A stretch of 18,262 bases of DNA from positions 1-18,262 of the forward strand of contig CANFHS010000011.1 in NCBI GenBank assembly GCA_947446835.1, in the 5' to 3' direction. Under the pieces are notes generated by a model that was not told where the DNA came from, did no database searches, and worked only from the letters and a program-made list of their open reading frames with translations. Positions 1 to 6,230 of this stretch are shown piece after piece. The translations under genes were made by a program, and so were the position numbers. Each line of letters begins with the position of its first letter. Within the stretch, counting starts at the first letter, position 1. Source of the DNA: Bacteriovoracaceae bacterium (lineage in GTDB: Bacteria > Bdellovibrionota > UBA1018).

Positions 1-419
1 AAATACCCCGACAGCGCGCCTTGGCCATCGATGGCGTAGGCGGTGCCGGGGCCGAGCACGACCGGTTCTCCGGAGGCGTCGATGCGGACCACCCGAGGGC
101 TGCCCGCGGAGTCGGAAGCGGTCGCGGCGATCTGCCCGCGGGAATTGAGGGCGTACGCCGTGAACTGGGTGCCCCCGTCGAACGGCTCCAGCGGAATCAG
201 TTCCTGGTCCGTGCCTCGCCAAAGAAAGCTCAGGCTGCGGAAAGGGGAGAGGCTGGCTGCAAGAAGCACCTGTCCCGAGTCGCTGATGGCCATGGGCTGG
301 GCTGAGGCGGGAGCGGAGGCAGGGAGGTCCACCAGGCGGAACTGCGGTACGGGCGCGGAAGCGGCGAAACCCGGAGTGGAAAGCGCGATCAGGAGGCAGG
401 TCGTGCGGAGTGGTTTCAT
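1..419 (-). CDS. Secreted HAF-repeat-like protein, N-terminal part (cut by window edge)
   Basis: The first 139 codons are visible and the frame stays open to base 1. The start is the ATG at 419, four bases after the nagZ stop, so it is probably co-transcribed with nagZ. Residues 1-22 form a signal peptide: basic MKPLR, a hydrophobic stretch, then Ala-rich cleavage sites near 20-22. The mature part has recurring units with an AI/AL-x-x-x-G-Q core: AISDSGQVLLA (44-54), ALNSRGQIAAT (90-100) and AIDGQGALSGY (129-139). They are spaced about 40-46 residues apart, each followed by a strand-rich segment. This resembles the HAF-family extracellular repeat proteins, which are predicted exported beta-rich proteins of unknown function. 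The family assignment is tentative; export is well supported. The C-terminal part is outside the window, so length and anchoring are unknown. Confidence 0.7.
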   Translation of the reverse strand, partial: MKPLRTTCLLIALSTPGFAASAPVPQFRLVDLPASAPASAQPMAISDSGQVLLAASLSPFRSLSFLWRGTDQELIPLEPFDGGTQFTAYALNSRGQIAATASDSAGSPRVVRIDASGEPVVLGPGTAYAIDGQGALSGY

Positions 420-423
420 TCGA

Positions 424-1515
424 TCATCCCAGGGGTGCCACGCGATCCACCAGGGCCTGGTGCTCGGGGAGTCCGATCCGCTTGCCCACCTCGGCCACGG
501 ACACGGGTTCGTAAGGCATCAGCACTTCGCTCTTGATGGAGCGCGAGCGGGTGGCGGCCACGAGCACCGTCTCGGGGTCGAGCTTGCCCGAAACCAGGGC
601 CTGGTCGAGCGCCTGGTAGCCGCGCCGGGTGGCCGCTTCGGAGCGGTAGATGAGCAGGTCGCAGCCCGCCTCGATGGCCAGCCGGGGAGCATCGTCCACG
701 CCGTAATGGTCGGCAATGGCCTTCATTTCCATGTCGTCGCTGACCACGAGCCTGGAGTAGCGCAGCTCTTCGCGCAGGATCTGGCGGATGAAGCGCGGCG
801 AGAGCGTGGCCGGGAACTCGGGGTCGATCTTGGGCATCAGGATGTGGGCCGTCATCACGAAATTGCAGCGGCTCTTGAATGCCTTCGAAAAAGGCTTCAT
901 CTCGCGGTCGCGCAAGGTCTCGAGCTCCACGTCCAGCTTGGGCAGCGCGAAGTGCGAATCGGTGCTGGTGTCCCCATGGCCGGGAAAGTGTTTCACGCAG
1001 GCCTGCACTCCCGAGTGGAGGTGGCCGCGCACCACGGCCGTCACGATCCTGGACACCTGCTCTTCGCTGGTGCCGTAGGCACGGTGGCCGATGACCGGAT
1101 TCTTGGGATTGGTGTGGATGTCGGCCACGGGGCAGAAGTTCAGGTTCACTCCGACAGCGGCCAGTTCACGGGCCACGACCTCGGAAATTTCGAAGGCGAG
1201 CTTCGGGGAGTCGGCCTTGCCGATGGCCATGGCCTCGGGAATGCGGGTGAAGGGCTTCTTGAAGCGCTGGACGCGGCCGCCTTCCTGGTCGACAGCCACC
1301 CACAGGGGCAGATCCTTGCGGCATTCCTGCACCTGGTTGGAGAGCTCGGCCAGCTGGGCTGGGCTTTCGAAGTTGGGGGCGAAGTAGATGACTCCGCCGA
1401 TCCTCTTGTCGGTCAGGAAAGCGCGGGTCGTGTCCGACAGCTCGAGCCCGCTGAAGCCCATGATGAACAGCTCGCCCAGGATTTCACGCGCTTCTTCGAG
1501 AGGAGAAAGGGACAT
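424..1515 (-). CDS. nagZ: Beta-N-acetylhexosaminidase NagZ (glycoside hydrolase family 3)
   Basis: This 363-residue protein is a normal length for NagZ, which removes GlcNAc from anhydro-muropeptides in the cytoplasm during peptidoglycan recycling. The family signature KHFPGHGDT starts at residue 175 and is followed by the D-S-H triplet at 186-188, the Asp-His dyad characteristic of NagZ enzymes. VVSDDMEM at 257-264 carries the catalytic Asp nucleophile (the SDD, about 260). VDQEGGRVQR (75-84) and the FCPVADI strand (128-134) are also typical. There is no signal peptide, in keeping with a cytoplasmic enzyme. The ATG lies 7 bp after the stop of the upstream permease gene. It has no clear Shine-Dalgarno sequence but does have a TATAAT seven bases upstream, so translation from a leaderless mRNA is possible. 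The permease context suggests a role in handling murein peptides or sugars; that link is inference. Confidence 0.93.
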   Translation of the reverse strand: MSLSPLEEAREILGELFIMGFSGLELSDTTRAFLTDKRIGGVIYFAPNFESPAQLAELSNQVQECRKDLPLWVAVDQEGGRVQRFKKPFTRIPEAMAIGKADSPKLAFEISEVVARELAAVGVNLNFCPVADIHTNPKNPVIGHRAYGTSEEQVSRIVTAVVRGHLHSGVQACVKHFPGHGDTSTDSHFALPKLDVELETLRDREMKPFSKAFKSRCNFVMTAHILMPKIDPEFPATLSPRFIRQILREELRYSRLVVSDDMEMKAIADHYGVDDAPRLAIEAGCDLLIYRSEAATRRGYQALDQALVSGKLDPETVLVAATRSRSIKSEVLMPYEPVSVAEVGKRIGLPEHQALVDRVAPLG

Positions 1516-1521
1516 GCCCGG

Positions 1522-1527
1522 ATTATA
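1522..1527 (-). promoter_or_regulatory. Perfect -10 box (TATAAT) immediately upstream of nagZ; leaderless-promoter candidate
   Basis: Read on the minus strand, bases 1527-1522 are TATAAT. Seven bases separate the last T from the A of the nagZ ATG at 1515, so the expected transcription start falls on or next to the start codon. The box overlaps the stop codon of the upstream permease gene. The -35 position (bases 1550-1545, ATGGAA) matches TTGACA at only three of six positions. There is no purine-rich ribosome site in front of nagZ. The hexamer stands out in a GC-rich setting, but a single box can arise by chance. Confidence 0.35.
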
Positions 1528-2323
1528 GACGAGGCGCGGAGCGGTTCCATGATTTTTCGCCCAATCCTTGGCTGACCAGCTGCAGGGAAAGAATGGTCAG
1601 GATGAGCGGGATTCCGACGCCAAGCGCCAGATGAGGCGCCTCGATCAGGTAATTCTGCCCTTGGGCCAGGAGGCCGCCCCAGGTTTCGGCCCCGATGGGC
1701 GCGCCCACACCCAGGAACGACAGCGTGGCTTCGGCAAGAAGGGCCTGGGCGAAGAGGTTGGGGGCCTTGAGCGCGCACAGCGAGCCAAGCGAGGGCAGGA
1801 GATGGCGGATTGCAATGCGGAACGATGAGGCGCCCAGCGCACGCGCTGCGGAGACGTATTCCTCCAGGCGAAGTTCACGTGCGCGGACCAGGATGAGCCG
1901 CGAAAATCCGGGAAGGGTGCCGATTGCCAACGACCCCAGCAGGGTGCCCCAGCCCGGGCCGCGCATCGCTGCCCACGCCAGTGCGAGGAGCAGCGACGGA
2001 AAGGCCAGGAGCCCTTCGAGGATGCTGGTGCCTGCGGCGGTAGCCCTGGGTCCGGCCACGGCCAGGGTCAGCCCTGCGGCCAGCCCGAGCAGGAGGCTTG
2101 CCACCACGGCGAGAAGCGAGAACGCGGCACTGGATGCCGTGGCCCGGAGCGAGGTCTCCAGAAGGTCGCGACCGAAGGCATCGAATCCGAGCGGGTGAAG
2201 CAGGTCGGGAAGGCCCAGCACGCGGGGCAGATCGGGGGCATCACTCGTCCAGGCCAAGGCCACCAGCGATGCCGCGGACCAGGTGGCAAGCCAGCCCCAG
2301 GCCAACCGTTGAGTCCACTTCAT
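1523..2323 (-). CDS. DppC/OppC-like ABC transporter permease
   Basis: A 266-residue inner-membrane permease of the peptide/nickel (Dpp/Opp/Nik) type. It has one N-terminal membrane segment (about 10-26) and HPLGFDAFGRDLLE (43-56), a version of the family's HxLGTDxxGRD signature. Several further helices follow. The EAA loop contacting the ATPase is at 156-177 (YVSAARALGASSFRIAIRHL). The C-terminal LSFLGVGAPIGAETWGGLL (201-219) is also family-typical. I chose the ATG at 2323, which overlaps the upstream permease stop as ATGA, over a start nine codons earlier that would lie inside that gene. At 266 residues it is slightly shorter than many DppC proteins. Substrate cannot be read from the sequence. 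No ATPase or solute-binding protein gene is in the window, so those subunits must be encoded elsewhere. Confidence 0.88.
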   Translation of the reverse strand: MKWTQRLAWGWLATWSAASLVALAWTSDAPDLPRVLGLPDLLHPLGFDAFGRDLLETSLRATASSAAFSLLAVVASLLLGLAAGLTLAVAGPRATAAGTSILEGLLAFPSLLLALAWAAMRGPGWGTLLGSLAIGTLPGFSRLILVRARELRLEEYVSAARALGASSFRIAIRHLLPSLGSLCALKAPNLFAQALLAEATLSFLGVGAPIGAETWGGLLAQGQNYLIEAPHLALGVGIPLILTILSLQLVSQGLGEKSWNRSAPRL

Positions 2324-3240
2324 GGGGTGCCTTCCCTGGGATCCGCCCAACGCTGCAAGCCGTCACCGGCGAAGTTGCCCAGAAGCGAAACTGCGGCGGC
2401 CGCAAAAACCGCGGCCTGGACCACGGGGTAGTCGCGTTTGAGCACGGCGTCCACGAGCAGGCTACCCAGGCCGGGCCACTCGAAGATGACCTCGGTGACA
2501 AAGGCCCCCGCCATGAGGCTGCCCGCCTGGGTTCCCAGAAAGGCCAGCAGCGCGGGCGATGCGGGTGCGAGGCCGTACTTGAGCAGGAGCCGGGTTTCGC
2601 CCAGGCCGCGGGCGCGCGCCGCGCGGGCGGGCCCGAGCTGCAGCGTCTCACGCACGCGTTCGCGGATGAGGCGCGCCCAGAAGCCCGAGAGCGACAGCGA
2701 CAGCGTGAGCGCAGGAAGGGCCCAGTGGTTGCCCAGCGGGAACAGAGGGAGTTGCACGGCCAGTGCCCAGGCCAGCAGCGGCCCGATCCACGGAGTCGGC
2801 AATGCCGCGGCCAGGGCACCGTGCCAGGTGCACAGGCGATCCGCCCAGCGCGCGCCGCGGCCGGGCTCCGGGTGCGCGGCCGCAAGACCCAGTCCCAGGC
2901 TCACCACCAGCGTGAGCGCCATGGCGGCGCCCGCCAGCACCAGCGTGGCCCGGAGCCTTTGGCCAAGCTCCGGTCCGACCGGAATGCGCGTCAGGATGGA
3001 ACGCCCGAAGTCACCGTGCAGGGCCTGGCCCAGGTCCTGGGCCAGCGACTCCAGGAATGGGCGATCCAGGCCGAGCTCCTGCCGAAGCAAGGTGCGGTTC
3101 ACCGAAGTGCCCGTCTCGGAGAGAAGGGTTTCGACCGGATCTCCCGGCAGCGCAAAGACCATGGCCCGGCTGAGCACGAAGACGGCAGCCAGGACCACGA
3201 AGGGGCGCAGGATCCGGAAGAGCTTGCGACCGGGGGCCAT
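2320..3240 (-). CDS. DppB/OppB-like ABC transporter permease
   Basis: A 306-residue partner permease to the DppC-like protein, and the expected length for DppB. A membrane segment at about 14-31 is followed by LPGDPVETLL (31-40), the family's post-TM1 motif. LGLDRPF (57-63) and GDFGRSI (76-82) are typical of the periplasmic loop. Further helices lie near 99-121, 143-165 and 171-190. The EAA loop is ARARGLGETRLLLKYGL (208-224). VIFEWPGLGSLLVDAV (251-266) followed by RDYPVVQ is a hallmark of the DppB/NikB branch. It overlaps dppC-like by 4 bp (ATGA) and starts 9 bp after the upstream stop. DppB-DppC heterodimers import di- or oligopeptides, nickel, or murein peptides; which one applies here is not visible. 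Confidence 0.9.
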   Translation of the reverse strand: MAPGRKLFRILRPFVVLAAVFVLSRAMVFALPGDPVETLLSETGTSVNRTLLRQELGLDRPFLESLAQDLGQALHGDFGRSILTRIPVGPELGQRLRATLVLAGAAMALTLVVSLGLGLAAAHPEPGRGARWADRLCTWHGALAAALPTPWIGPLLAWALAVQLPLFPLGNHWALPALTLSLSLSGFWARLIRERVRETLQLGPARAARARGLGETRLLLKYGLAPASPALLAFLGTQAGSLMAGAFVTEVIFEWPGLGSLLVDAVLKRDYPVVQAAVFAAAAVSLLGNFAGDGLQRWADPREGTP

Positions 3241-3249
3241 GCGGGCTTT

Positions 3250-3975
3250 CTACTGGGCCAGGAACTGCTTGGCCTGGTCGCCCGAGACGCGCTCCACGAC
3301 CGAGTGCATCCCGGGCATCTCGATGCGCACGGGGCAGCCTGAGGCCTCCAGGTACCAGATGGAGCTGCGGTCCTGGAACTTGACCGTGAGCTTGCGGGTG
3401 CCGGTTTTCCGGGCGAAGTCGTCGGGTTGCTCCAGACGGACCGTTCCGTTCACGGTCTCGAAGCCGTGCTCGAAGCCGTCTTCCATGAGCGTCAGGAACG
3501 GCACTGCCTGTCCCGGCTTGAGCTGGCCCAGGTGGCGGGCCGCCCAGATCGGAAACAGGGAGGAGGTGAAAAGCCCCTTGGGCAGGGCCTTGATGATGGA
3601 CGGAAGCTCCTTGCCGCCGCGGAGGACGCGCACATTCAGGGCGTGGGTCTTCGGGTTCACGGCCCCGTCGATATTGGTCTCGGTGGCGCGGTAGCTGGAC
3701 TTGAAGTTGAAGAACACGGGCGTCAGGTCGGCGGTGTCATCGGCCAGTGCGCCCAGGCGCTCCTCGTTGATGAAGCCCTCTTCCAGCTTCCAGAAGTGGT
3801 TCTGGAAGGTCACCTTGCCTTCGCGGAGGGTCGCCTTGTCGTTGTAGTAGCCGTAGTGGACCTTGTTGGCGACGGTGACCGTGTACCAGGTGTCCCAGAG
3901 CACTTTTTCCGCGGGGGCGGCGGCGTGCGCGCCGAGGGAGGCCGTGGCGATGAAGAGCGTGAGCAGGAATTTCAT
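3250..3975 (-). CDS. Secreted/periplasmic protein of unknown function
   Basis: A 241-residue protein with a clear signal peptide (MKFLLTLFIATASLGAHA, cleavage after residue 18 to 20). The frame is open far upstream, but the ATG at 3975 overlaps the yihY-like stop as ATGA, and only from there does a signal peptide result. The mature part looks like one beta-rich domain with alternating charged and hydrophobic strands, for example WYTVTVANKVHYGYY (30-44) and WYLEASGCPVRIEMPG (207-222). There are no membrane segments and only one Cys. The pattern recalls the DUF3108-like group of periplasmic proteins, but I could not confirm a family and assign no function. Its place between an inner-membrane YihY protein and peptide permeases points to an envelope role. 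Confidence 0.8.
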   Translation of the reverse strand: MKFLLTLFIATASLGAHAAAPAEKVLWDTWYTVTVANKVHYGYYNDKATLREGKVTFQNHFWKLEEGFINEERLGALADDTADLTPVFFNFKSSYRATETNIDGAVNPKTHALNVRVLRGGKELPSIIKALPKGLFTSSLFPIWAARHLGQLKPGQAVPFLTLMEDGFEHGFETVNGTVRLEQPDDFARKTGTRKLTVKFQDRSSIWYLEASGCPVRIEMPGMHSVVERVSGDQAKQFLAQ

Positions 3976-4802
3976 GACTGTTCGTGTCTCCGTTGAAGGG
4001 TGGCGGTGAAAGCGGTGCCGACGAGGACGATGACCCACATGATGTAGATCCAGAGCAGGATGATGGGAACGGCGGCCAGGCTGCCGTAGATCTTGCTGTA
4101 GGTCAGGACCTTGGCCGTGTAGAGGGAGTACCCGAAGCGGGCCAGGTTCCAGATGACCGCGGTCACCGCCGCGGAAATCGCGGCCGGCGCGGCATGGACC
4201 GGGCGTTGGGGCACCCACTTGTAGATCGCGAAAAACAACGCGGAAGCCAGGATGAAGCTCGAAGTCCCGCCCGGCAGGAACTCGGCGAACTGGACTCCGA
4301 GGGAGCCGCCCGCCCCCAGGGCGAAGGAAAGGCCCAGCGGGCCCAGGGTGATGATGAGCCAGTAGGACGAGATGCGGTGGAACCAGCCGCGTCGCATGGG
4401 GGTGTCCCAGACGCGGTGGATGGCCTTCTCGGCGCTGAACAGCAGGCTCATGCAGGTGAAGATCAGGCCGACCAGGCCACCAGCACCCAGGGCGCCCGCG
4501 TGGATGTTGCCGATGAATCGATGGATCTGGGCGATGGCTTCGTCGCTTGCGCCTTCGGCCAGGTTCTCGAGCACCAGGGGCTCGATGGTGGCGTAGAGCT
4601 TGTCGAGGCCGCCGAAGGCCTTGAAAATCGAGAAGCTCACCGCCAGCAGGGGAATGATGGAAAGCAGGGTGGTGTAGGCCAGCGATGACGCCGCCATGAG
4701 CAGCTGGGCCGAAACGACATGCCGGTGGGTATCCCGGATCACGGCCGAGACGCCGTGGAAGGGGGAGGGCCGTCCGGGTTTTCGGTTCCTGGATTCGGTC
4801 AT
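3972..4802 (-). CDS. YihY/BrkB family inner-membrane protein
   Basis: A 276-residue polytopic membrane protein with about six predicted helices. Family hallmarks are LAYTTLLSIIPLLAV (41-55), the FSAEKAIHRVWDTPMRRGW segment (122-140), and the C-terminal YSKIYGSLAAVPIILLW (235-251) followed by IYIMWVIVLVGTAF (252-265). The family was once annotated as RNase BN, but that activity belongs to a different protein and should not be carried over. In other bacteria YihY/BrkB members are linked to envelope functions, and their biochemical role is unsettled. It is the first gene of the minus-strand series. Its ATG faces the divergent gap shared with tadC. The ribosome site is weak (TGGACTCC before the ATG). 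Confidence 0.92.
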   Translation of the reverse strand: MTESRNRKPGRPSPFHGVSAVIRDTHRHVVSAQLLMAASSLAYTTLLSIIPLLAVSFSIFKAFGGLDKLYATIEPLVLENLAEGASDEAIAQIHRFIGNIHAGALGAGGLVGLIFTCMSLLFSAEKAIHRVWDTPMRRGWFHRISSYWLIITLGPLGLSFALGAGGSLGVQFAEFLPGGTSSFILASALFFAIYKWVPQRPVHAAPAAISAAVTAVIWNLARFGYSLYTAKVLTYSKIYGSLAAVPIILLWIYIMWVIVLVGTAFTATLQRRHEQS

Positions 4803-4943
4803 GGAGTCCAGACACTTAGCATGCAGCGGGTCGAAAGTCCCTGAAATTGATTAAATAGCTCAAATATAAGAAGCTAAGGACTGGGGTTCGGGGGGCAGGC
4901 TCAGTTTTCAGGCCGGGAATGCCGATCCGTACTGCGGGTTCCT
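4803..4943. promoter_or_regulatory. Divergent intergenic region between the yihY-like operon and tadC
   Basis: This 141-bp gap holds an AT-rich island (about 4842-4878) that contrasts with the GC-rich surroundings, as expected for promoters firing both ways. Features seen: TTGA (4847-4850) and TCAA (4860-4863) form a 4-bp inverted repeat with nine bases between. TATAAG lies at 4865-4870, 18 bp downstream of CTGAAA, a weak sigma-70-like pair for tadC. Closer to tadC is AGTTTTCAGGCCG (4903-4915), then six bases, then CCGAT (4922-4926). This compares with the sigma-28 consensus TAAAGTTT-N11-GCCGATAA as CTCAGTTT-N13-GCCGATCC. The same composite recurs before flp1. No convincing single promoter for the minus strand was found. 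Confidence 0.5.
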
Positions 4944-5867
4944 ATGGTCCAAGAAGCGATCCAAAAAGGTGAATTGGTCATTTACGCCGCCTATGCCCTG
5001 ATCGGGCTGGCGGTGTTCCTGATCGCGCGCATGCTCTTCGCCGAAGAGGAGTCGCGTGCCGCCGCCGAAAACCTCAATGACCAGGGAAAGCGTCAGGCTT
5101 CCAACCCCTTGGTCCGGATCACGCGCCCCCTGTTTTCGCAGTACGTGGCCCCCATGATCCGCGGCAAGGCCCTTTGGGAGAACCAGCGGCGGGGTTATCG
5201 CCGCAAGCTGATCTCGGCTGGCCTGAAGGATGAGCTGACCCCGGACGAATTCATCGCCTTCAAGTTTTTCCTGATCCTGTTCTTTCCGCTGGTCGGGGGC
5301 TTCCTGAAAGCCGGTGATTTCATCGACCTGGAGGTGGGTACCATCCTGGCCTCGGGAGTCCTGGGCTGGTTTTACCCGGACCTGTGGATCAAGGGTCGGA
5401 TCCAGAAGCGGCAGGGGGAAATCCTCAAGTCCATGCCCTTCATCGTGGACCTGCTGGCGCTCTCCACCGAGGCCGGTCTGGACTTCGTGGGGGCCATCGG
5501 CAAGGTGGTCGACAAGGCCAAGTCGAGCCCCCTGGTCGACGAATTTTCGCAGCTGCTCAAGGAAATCAAGGTGGGGTCTTCCCGGCAGGAAGCCCTCCGG
5601 GAGCTCTCGCTCCGGGTGGGCATGACCGAGATCAACTCGTTCGTGGCCATCCTGATCTCGGCCGACCAGATGGGCGCCTCCATCGGCAAGATCCTGCGTC
5701 AACAATCTGACCAGATCCGGGCCGAGCGGATGCTCCGGGCTGAAAAGGCGGGTGCGGCCGCGGGCCAGAAGCTGCTGCTGCCCATCATCCTGCTCATCCT
5801 GCCTGCGGTGATGCTGATGATCTTCGGCCCCTTCCTGCTGGGAATGATCTATGGGCCAAAAACCTGA
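4944..5867 (+). CDS. tadC: Tad pilus inner-membrane platform protein TadC (T2SS F domain)
   Basis: A 307-residue membrane protein. An N-terminal helix (11-32) precedes a charged linker, two hydrophobic segments (104-122 and 131-149), the type II secretion F domain (about 163-295) and a C-terminal hydrophobic pair (277-303). SMPFIVDLLALSTEAGLDF (163-181) matches the opening of TadB/TadC F domains. RAEKAGAAAGQKLLLPIILL (265-284) matches the TadC branch, where TadB and TadC together form the platform driven by the CpaF/TadA motor. It stands alone at the head of a unit otherwise made of signalling genes. No tadB is nearby. The ATG at 4944 has no obvious Shine-Dalgarno sequence. The next gene begins 6 bp after its stop. 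Confidence 0.92.
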   Translation: MVQEAIQKGELVIYAAYALIGLAVFLIARMLFAEEESRAAAENLNDQGKRQASNPLVRITRPLFSQYVAPMIRGKALWENQRRGYRRKLISAGLKDELTPDEFIAFKFFLILFFPLVGGFLKAGDFIDLEVGTILASGVLGWFYPDLWIKGRIQKRQGEILKSMPFIVDLLALSTEAGLDFVGAIGKVVDKAKSSPLVDEFSQLLKEIKVGSSRQEALRELSLRVGMTEINSFVAILISADQMGASIGKILRQQSDQIRAERMLRAEKAGAAAGQKLLLPIILLILPAVMLMIFGPFLLGMIYGPKT

Positions 5868-5873
5868 CGGTGC

Positions 5874-6230
5874 ATGATGCGCGAACTCAAGCTGCAAGCC
5901 ATCAAAACAAAAGTGGTTCTGGCCGATAAGTGCCATGTGGCGGAGTGCTTCACGGATCGCCTCAAGGGTTTGCTGGGCCGGGACCGACTCGAGCCCGGGG
6001 AAGGCATGTTCTTTCCCCGGTGCAACAGCGTCCACATGTGGTTCATGCGCTTTCCGATCGACGTGGTTTTCGTCGATCACGAATGGCGGGTGACCTCGGT
6101 GCACGAGTCCGTGCGCCCCTGGAGGTTGCTGCCCGTGGGGGACCTGCGCGCGCGCCATGCGCTGGAGCTTCCGGTGGGTTCGATCCGCCGGGCGGAGCTG
6201 CGGAAAGGGGACGGCTTGTGTTCAAGCTGA
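5874..6230 (+). CDS. DUF192 family protein
   Basis: A 118-residue protein covering a whole DUF192 domain. The pattern F-x-x-R-L-x-G-L-L-G-R (26-36), then G-E-G-M-F-F (42-47), then HMWFMRFPIDVVFVD (54-68) matches the family core GLMfR...GMlF...fWMknt.ipLDvvFid. No signal peptide is evident, unlike many exported DUF192 proteins, so a cytoplasmic location is likely. The molecular function of the family is unknown. In my recollection, DUF192 genes often sit inside or beside tad loci, as here. ATGs at 5874 and 5877 are adjacent and either could be used. It follows tadC by 6 bp, and its 3' end overlaps the next gene by 13 bp. Confidence 0.85.
   Translation: MMRELKLQAIKTKVVLADKCHVAECFTDRLKGLLGRDRLEPGEGMFFPRCNSVHMWFMRFPIDVVFVDHEWRVTSVHESVRPWRLLPVGDLRARHALELPVGSIRRAELRKGDGLCSS

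Noticed and set aside
43..1575. 510-codon open frame on the plus strand
   Set aside because: It is antisense to nagZ and the HAF-like gene. No domain is seen, while the opposite strand has the NagZ active-site motifs.
3976..4815. Longer form of the secreted protein as a 521-codon frame
   Set aside because: The upstream part is a frame-shifted shadow of the YihY-like gene. Only the ATG at 3975 produces a signal peptide and the ATGA overlap.
4815..4878. CTTAGC (4815-4820) and GCTAAG (4873-4878) as an inverted repeat
   Set aside because: The arms are six bases long and more than 50 bp apart, so this may well be chance.
5930..6217. Possible 96-codon N-terminal extension of the FHA-PAS protein
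   Set aside because: The extension is an out-of-frame reading of the DUF192 gene. The GTG at 6218 has a good ribosome site and begins exactly at the FHA domain.
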